DNA of 64,000 nucleotides from Piezodorus guildinii (GCA_023052935.1 CM041295.1:19902880-19966879); one strand, 5' to 3'; shown: positions 1 through 10,944, counted from the first letter of the stretch. Program-made: numbers and translations. Notes: generated by a model from the letters alone, not told the origin.

Positions 1-99
1 TAAAGTATTGTGTTAACGTTTTGAGACTTTATTGTTCATATCCACGCCCCAACGTTGAAAAAAAAAAAGAATACAATAATTATCCTGATTTCATTATTT

Positions 100-379
100 A
101 TTGTGGGACATGTCACTCAGAATAATACATATGACATAAAACAAAATTACAGGTACAGTAAATAGTAACAAAAAAAAAATATGAAGAAACACCATGTTAA
201 ACAAAATGAATACATTAAACCAATAGGTAGGTAACTTCTAATACCAATGATTAAAACAAAACTATAAAATGTATAAATAACTTTAAAAAATAATGATAAT
301 CCAACAACAATGTAACAATGAAATTAATGAATAGTCCCAATGTTTATGAACGTAGCTCCGAATAAAATAAATAAAAAAA
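100..379 (-). mobile_element. C-LINE 3' end, degenerate
   Basis: The stretch near 105-150 resembles the reverse complement of the C-LINE 3' terminus (compare TTTAGAATAAATAATAC and GGGACATGTCCCTTT near 42780). The rest of the segment is weakly similar to the AT-rich 3' UTR. It appears to be the distal part of the same minus-strand copy that resumes at 2045, the two HL1 repeats lying between them. The first 100 bases hold nothing I recognise. Confidence 0.4.
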
Positions 380-1163
380 TCTGGTGCGGGCAACACATGA
401 CTTTCACTTACCTCCATTTTTAAAATCAATGAAAGAATTTTCAAATACAGTTAGAGATAAAAATACGTGAACTTTTAAAGGAATTAATCAAATTGAATTT
501 CTATAGAAACATGTGTTTGATTCAAAAACCTATTATATTATTATCTTAAATAATCAGTAAGTTTTATGTTCGTTTCATCACTCTCTATTAACTTTTAAAA
601 GCTTGTGTATGAGATGATAATTTTTCTAAAATCTTTAGCTTTCCAACGGTATATCATACATGTATATTACTGCTCTTATGTTCAAAAACGAAAAATTGCA
701 TTTAAAAAATATTTTTTCTGTTTTCTCCTTTAGTTGGGTATCGAATTTATTCAATTTATATATTTACCTGTTTTTCATCAGCGTTAACAAGATAATCTAG
801 TTATCATTATAATATGTACAAAATTAAAGGTACTTTAGGGGAAGAAAATTAAAATTAAAATATCGGTATTTAAGCCCTGTCAGACCATTTTTATCCAAAT
901 AAAACCTACATGATATTAGAGCCCATTAAATTTTACATCCATATAGCGAGTTTAATCAAAATCGTCGGAACCGTTTTCGAGAAAATCGAAAAAACGTGCA
1001 AAATGCATTGTATAAAGTGCCTCTTCTGGTAAGCTCATTTTGATGAAAAAAGTTTTGTCACGTCTCGGGCGTATAGTTGTCTTAAATATGAAATTCCAGT
1101 TTCATAGGACTTACCGTTTTCTCCCGGGAGTTACCACACACACACACAAACACACACACACAC

Positions 1164-1216
<53 letters not shown>

Positions 1217-1354
1217 ACACACACACAGAGCTTTTTGCGGGACTTGGTTATTTGGACTCAGGGGACCCTAAAACGTGTATTTCCGTTGAAAACTGGAATT
1301 CGAACATTTTCACGATCGCAATACTTTCCCTTACTATATATAGTAAGTGAAAGT
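380..1354 (+). mobile_element. HL1 repeat, near-complete copy
   Basis: Starts TCTGGTGCGGGCAACACATG after an A-run. A subterminal inverted repeat (ACTTTCACTTACC) lies about 24 bases in. It ends in CTTTCCCTTACTATATATAGTAAGTGAAAG, which folds back on itself. Very close to the copy at 50624-51533. A large CA microsatellite sits near its 3' side, as in Drosophila DINE-1 elements. It has no coding capacity. The Helentron/DINE-1 assignment is inference from architecture; the repeat itself is directly visible in many copies. Confidence 0.8.
1135..1233. repeat. (CA)n microsatellite
   Basis: About 100 bases of CA dinucleotide with a few interruptions, inside HL1. The same position in other HL1 copies holds a much shorter CA run (51375-51402, 58242-58252), so this tract expanded in place. 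Confidence 0.95.
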
Positions 1355-1399
1355 AAAAAAGAAAATACAATTATTTTTTTTTTAAATCAATTTAAAAAA

Positions 1400-2044
1400 T
1401 CTGGTGAGCGTAACACACGACATTCACTTACCTCCGTTGTTAATATCAATTTAAAATTTTTTAAATACATTTAGAGATTTTAAAAAATCGTTAAAGTATT
1501 AATTAAATTGAATTTAAATAAAAAGATATTTTTTATTAAATAATTTTTATACTTTTATCTACAACAACCAGTTAGTTTTACCGGATTTTCATCACTCTTT
1601 ATTGACTTTTACAAAATTGTGTATCAGATAATATTTTTTTGTAAAATCTTTGACTTGCTAAAGGTATATTATACATGTATATTACTGTTGTTATGTTAAA
1701 AAACAAAAAATTGCATTGAATAAATATTTTTTTTTAGTTTTATCCTTTGGATACCGAATTGGTTTGGCTTATATATTTACCAGTTTTTAATCAATGGTAA
1801 CAAGATGATTGGTTATTTTTACAGAATTTACAAAACTAAAGGTACTATAGAGGAAGAAAATTTAAAATATCGGCATTTAAGCCCTGTCAAACTATTTCAA
1901 TTGGTATGAAACCTACATGATATTAAAGCCCATTAAATTTTACATCGATATGGCGAGTTTAATCAAACTCGTTAGAGGCGTTTTCACGTCCACGGTCGCA
2001 ATACTTTCCCTTACTATATACTTCATATATAGGTAAGTGAAAGT
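1400..2044 (+). mobile_element. HL1 repeat, internally deleted, tandem to the previous copy
   Basis: Begins TCTGGTGAGCGTAACACACG and ends with the hairpin ACTTTCCCTTACTATATA / ATATAGGTAAGTGAAAGT. The central-to-3' part present in full copies, from the GAACCGTTTTCGAG region to the CA tract, is missing. It follows the first copy head to tail, 45 bases apart. Confidence 0.75.
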
Positions 2045-2575
2045 AGTAAACTTAACACTTCCATGATTTTTCTATTCACAGATTTTAATGAAAAACTGGA
2101 AAAGTCAGGATTCTTAGGAAATTAAATGGAATGAAAGGAATTGAATAGACTGTTTTCAAAGATCGGAAGGATATTAGAGTTACGGATATGAGAATGATGA
2201 GTTCCTTGTGGAAGAGGATCGGATAGTGAAAGATCTGTAGGATGTAAGAAGATGCGGTTCGATGGGCCGAAATATATAAACCATAAAGTCGCGTACGAGT
2301 GTTACGGGAATGGATTGGAGATTTGAAGAGTAACGGATCATAAATGTATGATGGACGACGGGATTGGATAACTTTTTGAAGGAATGATACCAGGAAGTAC
2401 TAAGGCAGGAAGGATAAAGCCACTTTAACTCTTCGTCGAATCGAGTGATAGAAGTGTCCCTGGAAATCCCAAATATGAATCAAATGTAGCCATTAAGAAA
2501 CAACAGCTTCAGTTTTTCTTCGAGTTCTCCGGAGACACCCCAAAACACCGCACAGCAATAGTCAAAGTAATATTA
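2045..2575 (-). pseudogene. C-LINE reverse transcriptase C-terminus, degenerate
   Basis: Read on the minus strand, it aligns over its whole length with the last part of the intact C-LINE ORF (8590-9060). Shared landmarks are TTTGACTATTGCTGT, GAGTTAAAGTGGCTTTA and CCATCATACATTT. There are many frameshifts and stops. It is 5'-truncated and separated from its 3' end by the two HL1 copies. Confidence 0.7.
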
Positions 2576-2599
2576 CTACACAACACTGATATCGAATCG

Positions 2600-3031
2600 T
2601 TAACATCATGTCAATACAGCCCTTTCTACAATAGTCTTTACCAACAAACTTTACTCAGCCACAGTTATCAAACCATTCATAATATTCCGCTTAAGATGAA
2701 GTTGAAAATAAGAATCCAAGCTCGCCTCTCTGGAAAATACCATATTAAATTTTCTCATGCAAACAACACTATTAACTATAACTACAATATTAACCCCAAA
2801 GAAATCTGTACAATATGCAACATGAACACATATGAAACCATATACCATTTAATAGCAGTCTGTCTAATATATTCAACAATTAGAAACCACTACATCATCC
2901 CTCACGCTAATAACATACCAGAAAGCCTATTTCCTACAATATTAACTATTGATGACCCAATTAAAGTCAAACAACTATATTATTATCTAGTTAGCACCTT
3001 AAAACTAAGATCATTTGTAATAAACGAGTAA
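2600..3031 (+). pseudogene. LINE polyprotein C-terminus with CCHC knuckle
   Basis: The reading frame is open from about 2600 to the TAA at 3029-3031, and the ATG at 2696 is only an internal methionine. It encodes a zinc knuckle, CTICNMNTYETIYHLIAVC (C-x2-C-x9-H-x4-C), followed by a K/L-rich tail (STLKLRS). This arrangement closes the polyproteins of several LINE clades and probably binds nucleic acid. The same architecture is seen at 15492-16036. No RT core remains, so this is a dead fragment. Confidence 0.6.
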
Positions 3032-3281
3032 GATTTATTAACAATTACGAGCTACATTAGAAAATAACCAACTATTTTTACAATTTATAATACTGTACCT
3101 AGCCAATGTTTCATAATAATGCTTATATAATAGATAATGCTAGTACTATTGCAATGACCTACTTACTACCTATCCATAATCTGGCTTCAAACAACTCTTT
3201 TAACTATATTAATATGTCAACGCTCATTTAAAATCTTAATATTTAATATTCATTCACTCCGATGTTAATTTAAAATGTATT

Positions 3282-3284
<3 letters not shown>

Positions 3285-3346
<62 letters not shown>
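3285..3346. repeat. (AT)n microsatellite
   Basis: About 60 bases of uninterrupted TA repeat within the Z-LINE 3' UTR. Confidence 0.95.
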
Positions 3347-3351
<5 letters not shown>

Positions 3352-3639
3352 CTTTATATTTCAAAGAATATTTAAAATCTAAAATACTTTAATACTTCTA
3401 TATAACAAAAAAATTTGTTTAAACCTGTATAAAAATAATTTGTTACTTTCTGTTTATGTTGTTCATTTTACTGTGCTGTTTAGTACTTATCTATTATCTT
3501 ATTGTGATTTGTTTCGTTTCATGTTTATTACTTATAATTGTTATTAATTGCTGTTGTAATGTATAGCCTGACCAGGCTCTATTTGTATGGGGAACCCCCA
3601 AAGACAAATAAACTCATTCTATTCTATAGTATTATTGGT

Positions 3640-4255
3640 GAAATATTGTATTAATTAATTGTATTTTATTAAAAAAAAAAATGGAGTAATATTTGTTAGG
3701 AGGCAAGCAGAAAAAAAAAGAGGTAACGAAGGTCATTTAATCAGACACAGACACATACATACCTTCGTTCATCTTATCGAATACAATGCATTTTGTAAAA
3801 GATAATATCCAGGGAGTCAAAAATTATACTTTAGCCAGTCTTGGTACACATTAATATCTAAAAATCGATAATAATAAACATTAAAACATATTACTTGAAT
3901 TACATTCGGGCGAATTAAACCATGGGTCGAAGTCATTTCACAGCCCAGCGAAGATGGCTTTCCTGAATCCCACAAATGTGTACAAGGCTAGGTGATAGAC
4001 TCGCTAACGGTATTGAACTTGGCCTAGCTGCAGATTAGCCAATCCGAGATCTGACTACTTAACCCCTAAATGGAAGTTAGCAAGCCCTAATCTCGCTTCA
4101 CCCTACGCCCTCCCTAAACTCGTGTTTTAATCGAGTAGAACAAAACAGTGGCGGTTCACCCTTACTCCCAGGCAGGAGATACACCCCCCGGAACACGGTG
4201 TTTGTTACATTACGAATGACTCTGAATCATTCAAAGTAGCATTGTATACAAATTA
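3640..4255. other. unassigned, with a GC-richer patch
   Basis: No coding signal. Bases 3920-4205 are clearly less AT-rich than the surroundings and contain CCACAAATGTGTACAAGG and GGCAGGAGATACACC. I did not see a second copy in this window, nor tRNA boxes. It could be a short interspersed repeat or unique sequence. Confidence 0.4.
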
Positions 4256-4597
4256 AATGTTTATATCGAACAGAATAAAATGTTTTTGAATATATTGAAA
4301 AACTGTTGAGATATTGATTTCAAAGCTGGTTATAAATCTAATTTTAACTATTTGTTATCAATACCAACAAGCAAAAGTGGTTAATTATTTCTATTTGACA
4401 AAATTTAAAGTACTTTAGAGTGACTTTCTTTCTAAAAAAATCGGTATTTAAGCCTTTTAATACTATTTCAATGCCCTGCTATGACGAGAAAATCGTATAT
4501 AAATGGCAAAACGCACGGTATAACCAATTCTAGTTCAGAAACATTAGTGAAAGAGTTGCCGTAACATTCCAGCTATTTACTCATCTTAAATTTAAAA
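4256..4597 (+). mobile_element. HL1 fragment, left flank of the full-length C-LINE
   Basis: Matches the HL1 middle (AAAGTACTTTAGAG, TCGGTATTTAAGCC, GAGAAAATCG) up to TCTTAAATTT, where the C-LINE begins. The match resumes after the LINE at 9283. A block around the GATATAGCGAG region is deleted. Confidence 0.65.
4586..4597. repeat. target-site duplication of the C-LINE (left)
   Basis: TTAAATTTAAAA here and TTAAATTTGAAA at 9283-9294 agree at 11 of 12 positions. In uninterrupted HL1 copies these two flanks are joined (CTTAAATATGAAATTTCAG), which supports a real duplication. Confidence 0.6.
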
Positions 4598-5024
4598 CAA
4601 AGAAAAATTAAAAGAGATTTTTCGACACGTCACCTTGGCTGGAAGGATAATGATTCGCATCGAGTCTATGTCAGCGACGCCATGACACCCGCAAACAAAC
4701 ACTTGTATTGGCTAGCCAGACAGAAAAAATTAAATATGTTTGGTTCGGTGGTGGTAGAGTGAGGTGTCGCCAGGCTGATGGCTACCCAGCTGTTATTATT
4801 TCGAAACCCACCGATCTCGACGTTTACTCCTGAAGTAAGAATTTTCGTCGCATCAAACTTATTTTTAGTAATTATTTTATCATTGTTGACATCTTACTTT
4901 TATTCTTTGAATCTATTTTATTTTTTCATAACCATTATATCATACTCTCTTGTCGTAGTGACATCTTATTTTTTCAAACAGAGAAAAATTTATTCATTTA
5001 TACAGTAGAGAATTTATTTATTTT

Positions 5025-6165
5025 TGTATTTCATTTTGCATATGATGGATATAATTTTTTTTTATATAATAGACTTATTACTTTTTCTATAATGGTGATT
5101 TTTTTTTATATTGTAAATATTTTACTTTTTTGTTTTATAGTTTTAACATATTTTTATTTTCTAATTATGTTAGTTAATTCTAATAGGTATCATATTTTTC
5201 TTTTTTTTTTATATAGAAGAATGTCTTTTTATTTTTATTTTTTCAATTATATTTTATTTTTTGAGAAACCTCATATTTGTTTATATTTTTAAAATGGAAA
5301 AAATATTATTTTCATATATCGAAGATATTTTATTTACTCACTATTTATTAAAGATGTATATTTTATTATTTTGACCAAATCTCATTGTACCTACTATTAT
5401 ATTTTATCAGTTGCCATTATCCTTAAGTTGCCTTATAAAAGTAAAACTAAGATATCCTCTCTGTACCACATTCAGTCTTGTTTTTTTCATTTACTAGTTC
5501 TTTAAATTGTTTTTTAATTGGTTTATTCTTCTATCTACTAACATTGATTTTTTTCTTCTTATTTTGGTATTTATTTAAACATGTTTATGTTATTTTCATA
5601 GGTATTTTGTTTCGATCAATGATGAAGTTTTTTTTTGTATTTTTTATTTATATTGTATATATTTTACTTTTTTGTTTTATAGTTTCCAATATTTATTATT
5701 TTCTAATTATGCTAGTAAATTCTAATAGGTATCATATTTTTCTTTTTTTTTATATAGAAGAATGTCTTTTTATTTTTTCACTTATATTTTATTTTTTGAG
5801 AAACCTCATTTTTATTTATATTTTCAAAATAGAAAAAATATTATTTTCATATATCGAAGATATTTTATTTACTCAATTTTTATTAAAGATATATATTTTT
5901 ATTTATTTACTTTATTTTTTTATCGAATCTCATTGTACCTATTATTATATTTTATCAGTTGCCATTATCATAAAAGTAAAACTAAGACATCTTCTCTGTA
6001 CCACATTCAGTATTGTTTTGTTTTTTTTCATTCACTAGTTCTTTAAATTGTTTTTATTTAATTTATTTCTTCTTTCTACTATCATTAAATTTATTTTTTG
6101 TTATTTATTTAAACATATTTATGTTTTTTTTTTTTCAAATGTATTTTGTTTCAATCTAAAATAGA
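5025..6165 (+). repeat. T-rich tandem monomers in the C-LINE 5' region
   Basis: A unit of about 541 bases is repeated. AGTTCTTTAAATTG occurs at 5496 and again at 6037. ATCATATTTTTC, GAAGAATGTCTTTTTAT and TTGAGAAACCTCAT recur at the same spacing. There is a partial first unit (about 5025-5495), one full unit (5496-6036) and a short third piece. Frames through this region give strings of F/Y/I/L that are compositional, not proteins. Repeated 5' units are known to carry promoter activity in some LINEs; that role here is speculation. Confidence 0.7.
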
Positions 6166-9061
6166 GTGCTGGACGAAAAATAGTTACATCCTATCCCTTA
6201 GTCCTAATCCTTTTTTAAGTTTAACCACCTCTCTATCCCCCACTATGACTAATATCCTAACTTCCTGTCACATCAACGCACAATCCCTCCTAGCCCACTA
6301 TGAAGAATTCCAAAAATATTTCCTCGACAATTTTTATCATATAGTAGCCGTTTCCGAAACATGGTTAAAACCATTTATCCCTTCCTCTCAGGTTTCCCTT
6401 CTAAATTACTCTTTCCTACGACATGACAGACTTGATCGCACCGGAGGTGGAGTCGGGCTGTATATTCATGATAGTCTGAAAGCAAAAATCCTATTGCAGT
6501 CTCCTCCTAATCCCTTTCCTCACATAGAATATATGTTTGTTGAAATTTCAACCATCTCCTCACCCTTGTTATACGCCGTCGTCTACCGACCTCCTCGTGT
6601 TCCATTTGATGACATCTTCCAATCCTCTCTTGTCCAACTGGTCTCAGCATATAATAATATAATTATTTCTGGTGATATTAATACAAATATGTTATCTGAG
6701 TCCAGCGACAAATCCTTCCTTACCGATTTAATATACTCCCTCAATCTATACCTCGTTCCTTATCACCCTACTCATCACTCTCAGCATACTGATACCTGGT
6801 TGGACCTTCATATTTCTGACTCTCCTATAAAAATTATTTCCTCATCGCAGCATCCCGTTCCTTTCCTGTCATCACACGACCTTATCCATATTACTTATGA
6901 TCTGCCTGTCAAATCCTTCAATCCAAGAGTCATATCATATCGTAATTTGGACCGTAATTTCTTTCATATCATATCGTAATTTCTTTCCTATGAATCTCTT
7001 CAACCTGATCTGGACTCTATCCACTGGGACACGATATACTCCGACAACTCCATTGATCCTATGGTCTCCACTCTTACCTTAAACCTACGGTCCATACTAG
7101 ACATCCACGCTCCCCTGAAAACCAGAATCTTACGCCGTCCTACTGCGCCTTGGCTCACCCCCGAGATAAAGGATATGATGAAGAGAAGGGAAGCGGCAAG
7201 ACGCAAATTTCGACGCACCCGTTTGCAAGAAGACTATGTGTCTTTCAAGAAGCTCCGCAATGAAACCCAATGCGCAGTGCGACGTGCTAAATCCCTCCAT
7301 ATCCATTCTGTCCTTTCCGATGCTCCTGATGCTAAGTCTAAATGGAAAATCCTTCGAAAATTGTCCTTTCCTGAACCCAATAACCTTAGTTCCTTCCAAG
7401 TCACGCCTGACGAACTCAATAACCATTTTATATCCTCAGCTCCTAATTCTTCGACAACTCCTGGTATTAATTACCAAAACTTCAATCCAGACAGTTTCTT
7501 CTTTTCTCACGTGTCCTACGATGAACTACTTACTGTAATTCTGAAATCACGTACTAACGATTATGGACCAGACAAAATTCCTGTGAAACTAATAAAATCC
7601 AGCCTCCCATCCCTCATACCGGTATTATATCATATATATAATTTCTCTTTGCAAAATTCCACTTTTCCTTCTTCCTGGAAAACCGCTCTCGTCCGACCAC
7701 TAAATAAAGTTCCCAATCCTACATCACCGCAAGATTTCCGTCCTATTTCTATTCTCTCCAATCTATCAAAGCCGCTCGAACGCCTTGTTCAAACCCAGCT
7801 ATCAAATTTCCTTGAAAAAAACTCTCTCCTTAGTCCTCTCCAATCCGGTTTTCGACCCGGTTATTCTACCCAATCCGCTCTCCTTAAAATAACACAAGAC
7901 CTCCAAAATGCCATTGATAACCAAAAATTAACTATACTTATCCTCCTAGATTTCTCAAAGGCGTTTGACACGGTTGACCATAGTATCCTTCTAACCAAAC
8001 TCCAAAATCTTCCAGTATCCAACAGTGCTTTGCGCTGGTTTCAATCCTTCCTCTCCGATCGTTCTCAGTATGTAGTAGTGCCAGATCAACCTCCTTCCAT
8101 TACCCTGCCACTATCCTGTGGTGTCCCTCAGGGATCGTCTCTATCCCCCACTCTATTCGCTATCTATATTAATGACCTCCCTCACCTTATCCATCACTCT
8201 AAATATCACCTCTATGCTGACGATTTCCAAATATACCTTTCCTTCCCACCCTCCGACCTATTACCAGCTACAAAAAGACTACAAGAGGGCTTAAATCGAA
8301 TAAGTCACTGGGCTGTAGTCAATAAGTTAAAACTTAATGCTGAAAAAACAAAAGCAATTGTAATAGGATCCCATCACCTCCTGAAAACAGTTCCACATAT
8401 CCCAACCCTATTCCTAAATAGTAATCCTATAAAGTTCCACCCGACTGTTAGAAACCTGGGAGTAACCTTCGACCAAACTCTATCCTTCAAAAATCATATT
8501 TCCGAAATCTCCCGTCGAACCTTTTCAACCATAAAGCGACTATATTCCCTCCGTCACCTATTTCCGTATGAAACCCGAAAACTCCTCGTTACCTCTCTAA
8601 TATTTCCCCACTTCGACTATTGCTGTACGGTATACGATGGTGTTTCTGGGGATCTCGAAGTAAAAATAAAACGCTTATTTAATTGCTTTGTCCGATTCAT
8701 CTTCGGGGTCTCCAGGTACGCCTCCGTGTCTCAATTTTATGCCGAGTTAAAGTGGCTTTACCCTTCCAATCGTCGCAAGTATTTCCTTGCGACATTCCTT
8801 TGCCAAGTTATCCAATCCCGCCGTCCATCATACATTTTTTACCTCCTTCAATTCAAATCCTCTGTTCATCCTCGTTGTACACGCTCCAGGCCTTCGGATT
8901 TATACAGTACGGCCCACCGAACTGCACATTTCGACAGATCCTTTCTCATTCGATCCTCAATCCTATGGAATTCTATCCCTCCTTCCATCCGTCACTCCAA
9001 CTCTCTTTCAACCTTTAAATCCCGCATATTTAATCATTTAATGAATACCCAGGCTCAATAA
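6146..9061 (+). pseudogene. LINE endonuclease-reverse transcriptase, one in-frame stop
   Basis: One frame runs the whole way, broken only by TAA at 6977-6979. The first part is an APE-type endonuclease (HINAQSL near residue 43, SETWL, GGGVGLYI), which nicks target DNA for target-primed reverse transcription. The second part is the RT: motif A LLDFSKAFDTVDH at 7943, the SCGVPQGSSLSP motif near 8115, catalytic YADD at 8213-8224, then the thumb. The catalytic residues I can see are intact. The likely start is the methionine at 6245, just before the endonuclease domain; the 6146 ATG gives 33 extra weakly conserved residues. There is no CCHC or RNase H after the RT. It ends at TAA 9059-9061, 220 bases from the tail. 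The stop lies beside an 18-base direct repeat at 6931 and 6965. Confidence 0.8.
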
Positions 9062-9260
9062 AATTGTAAATAATTTATTATTATCATTATTTATTTTTTG
9101 TCACTGTTTTTGTTTTCTTCTTATTTGAATATGTCTAATTTTATGTAAGTCATTATTGACTTGTTAATATGTATTTAACTTACTCTAAGACTGCAAAGTA
9201 CATTTTGTAAATTCTGTATTTTTTTATTCTAAAGGGACTTGTCCCAGGATAATAAAAAAT

Positions 9261-9286
9261 TTATTTATTATTATTATTATTATTAA
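9261..9286 (+). repeat. (TTA)n tail of the C-LINE
   Basis: TTATTATTA repeat directly after AATAAAAAATTTA. It marks the 3' end of the element and merges with the target duplication. Confidence 0.85.
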
Positions 9287-9487
9287 ATTTGAAATTTCAA
9301 TTTCCAACCACTTTTAATTTATGAGCTAGACATACCACCCACATAGACCATTTTGCGAGACTAGGTCATTTGGAATCGAGATTTGTTTGCTTTATATTTC
9401 AGTTGAAAACTCAAATTCGATTTTTTTTATGATTTCAGTACTTTTCTGTATTATATATTACATAAATAGGTTACTGAAAGGAATAAA
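9283..9487 (+). mobile_element. HL1 fragment, right flank of the full-length C-LINE
   Basis: Continues HL1 from GAAATTTCAATTTCC through ACTAGGTCATTTGG and CAGTTGAAAACTCAAATTCG to a decayed terminal hairpin near 9440-9480. With 4256-4597 it makes one diverged HL1 copy. About 190 unassigned AT-rich bases follow (9488-9674). Confidence 0.65.
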
Positions 9488-9674
9488 CGGTAAGCGGCGA
9501 ATATTTATTTAAAAATACGAACCGTTTGATTTGGCACAGCTACCAATGGAAACTGCATTGACGATCGCACACACTAATATAACGTTTTATTTTTTTATTT
9601 AATTTACTGATGCCAACATTTTTATCAGATTTTTTTTTCAAAATTAAGCTCATTTTTTGGAGGACATTTAAATA

Positions 9675-10095
9675 TTTTTCTTTTCTTTTTTAATTTTTCT
9701 GGAAGTTTTTCTTAATATTACACACTTAATGAGCACACCTTAACTTCCTTTCGTTAATTATTTATTGTATTTCATAACCATTCACATCATCTATCAACGT
9801 TTCGGGGCTGTTTCCCCATTCTCAAGATATTATGTGCTTATCTAAAATTTCATCTATTTTTTTCTTCAAATTTGATGAATTATTGATCATATGGTTGGTG
9901 CTAATTTCCATATTTTAATTTAGTTTCTTTTCTTTTTTAATTTTTCTGGAGGTTTTTCTTAATATTACACACTTAAATGAGCCCACCTTAACTTACTTTT
10001 GTTAATTATTTATTTTATTTCATAACCATTCATATCATCTATCAACGTTTCGGGGTTGTTTCCCCATTCTCAAGGTATTATGTAAGATATTATAT
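9675..10095 (-). repeat. two tandem units with hammerhead-like motifs
   Basis: A block of about 249 bases starts at 9675 and again at 9924 (TTTCTTTTCTTTTTTAATTT, AATATTACACACTTAA, CATAACCATTCA). On the minus strand each unit carries CTTGAGAATGGGG...CCCCGAAACGTTGAT (9794-9826 and 10042-10074), a degenerate version of the CTGANGA...GAAAC hammerhead-like core seen elsewhere in the window. These could be tandem terminal repeats of a Penelope-like element; no RT or GIY-YIG frame is present. Confidence 0.5.
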
Positions 10096-10104
10096 TATGT
10101 TATT

Positions 10105-10612
10105 ACATAAACAATAGACATTTTCTTTAAAATCAGATTCTACGAATGCTATGAAATGTTTTAAGAGATGTTCGCGGTATTAAATTTAACTAAATTGACT
10201 AACATATAAAAGGTTAATATTTATTATAAGCTAGCTGCCCCTACAGACGATGTCTTGTCTTAACTATGTCTTAGCGAAATCGGTGAAGCCGCTTACGCGT
10301 AATGCGATGAAAAAGGGGATTCATTTTGTTTGTTTATTCGTTTAACGTCACTTTACGCTACTATGGCTAATCGGACGATACTACAGCGGGAGTCCTAAAT
10401 TTTGCCTATCCGGATTTTATAAGGATAGGGATCTTTAACGAGTACCTGGCATCGCACAGGCCTTTTAACGTCCCCTCCGAAGGACGGCATAACTAAGGAG
10501 TTTTTACTCCCAATAAAAAATCCTAGGGCCACCCGCAGGTGTGAACCCGCGACCTTTGAATAGAAAGCTGTTATGTTAGCCAATGTGCTATGGATGACTC
10601 CCACTCAAACAC
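10105..10612 (-). repeat. left arm of a large inverted duplication (SINE plus extension)
   Basis: Reverse-complement match to 13127-13638 with very few differences across the 10105-10545 portion. It consists of a minus-strand tRNA-headed SINE (about 10320-10612) and a roughly 215-base extension. The arms are about 2.5 kb apart. Confidence 0.75.
10320..10612 (-). mobile_element. tRNA-headed SINE, family 1
   Basis: On the minus strand a tRNA-like head with box B GGTTCACACCTGC is followed by a body with GGAGTAAAAA, ATGCCGTCCTTCGGAGGGGA, GATGCCAGGTACTCG and TAGGCAAAATTTAGGACTCC, then a tail of the TTAAACGAATAAACAAAC type. Same family as 13127-13420 and 59372-59655. Confidence 0.7.
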
Positions 10613-10944
10613 GTAAGCCATCATCAGGGTAATACATAAACTGACATGGCATATTCGTTATCACTTATTAAACTTTTTAATAATTTATCGTTCGTGACTG
10701 GTTATTTTAAAAAACTTATATACAAATTTAGCAAAAACGAAAAAAACAAAAAAAAAACATGTAAAAAGTTGTTGGGAGTGAGGCGAGACAGGAGCGCTTC
10801 TGTTATTGAAAGCTTATCGTTTATTTATGTGGGATATTGAGCCCTTTGCGGGGCGCGTACCGGATTAATTTTAACTCCTAGTGGCTCATGCACTGTCGTG
10901 TCCAGGCTGGAAGCGATTGCTTTGTAAATACATTAATGTTAATA

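Larger units (their letters stand above)
2576..3630 (+). mobile_element. Z-LINE, 5'-truncated copy
   Basis: Contains the C-terminal part of a LINE polyprotein followed by an AT-rich 3' UTR. The end reads TATTTGTATGGGGAACCC...CAAATAAACTC, close to the end of the copy at 15340-16285 (TTTGTATGGGCTAGCCC...CAAATAAAG). A long AT microsatellite has grown in the 3' UTR. The clade is uncertain (I/R1/Jockey-type C-terminus). Confidence 0.65.
4598..9282 (+). mobile_element. full-length CR1/L2-group LINE (C-LINE)
   Basis: The parts in order are a roughly 1.55 kb T-rich 5' region with tandem monomers, one endonuclease-RT ORF (6146-9061, one stop), a short 3' UTR ending GGGACTTGTCCCAGGATAATAAA, and a TTA-repeat tail. 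An 11/12 target duplication flanks it and HL1 sequence lies on both sides, so both ends are defined. There is no ORF1 (gag-like) frame upstream. Truncated relatives lie at 100-379/2045-2575, 42740-43315 and 62960-63155. Clade placement rests on the ORF's general resemblance to CR1/L2/Kiri-type proteins and is inference. Confidence 0.75.

Noticed and set aside
1040..1474. 144-codon frame with a His/Thr repeat
   Set aside because: It is the translated CA microsatellite inside HL1. The equivalent frame in other HL1 copies (51280-51564) is not conserved as protein.
4778..6046. Open frames rich in F, Y, I and L resembling multi-pass membrane proteins
   Set aside because: They come from the T-rich tandem 5' monomers of the C-LINE; two frames overlap and the repeats copy each other, so this is composition, not a gene.
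7000..7426. Minus-strand frames opposite the LINE ORF
   Set aside because: Shadows of the endonuclease-RT coding strand, which has the recognised motifs.
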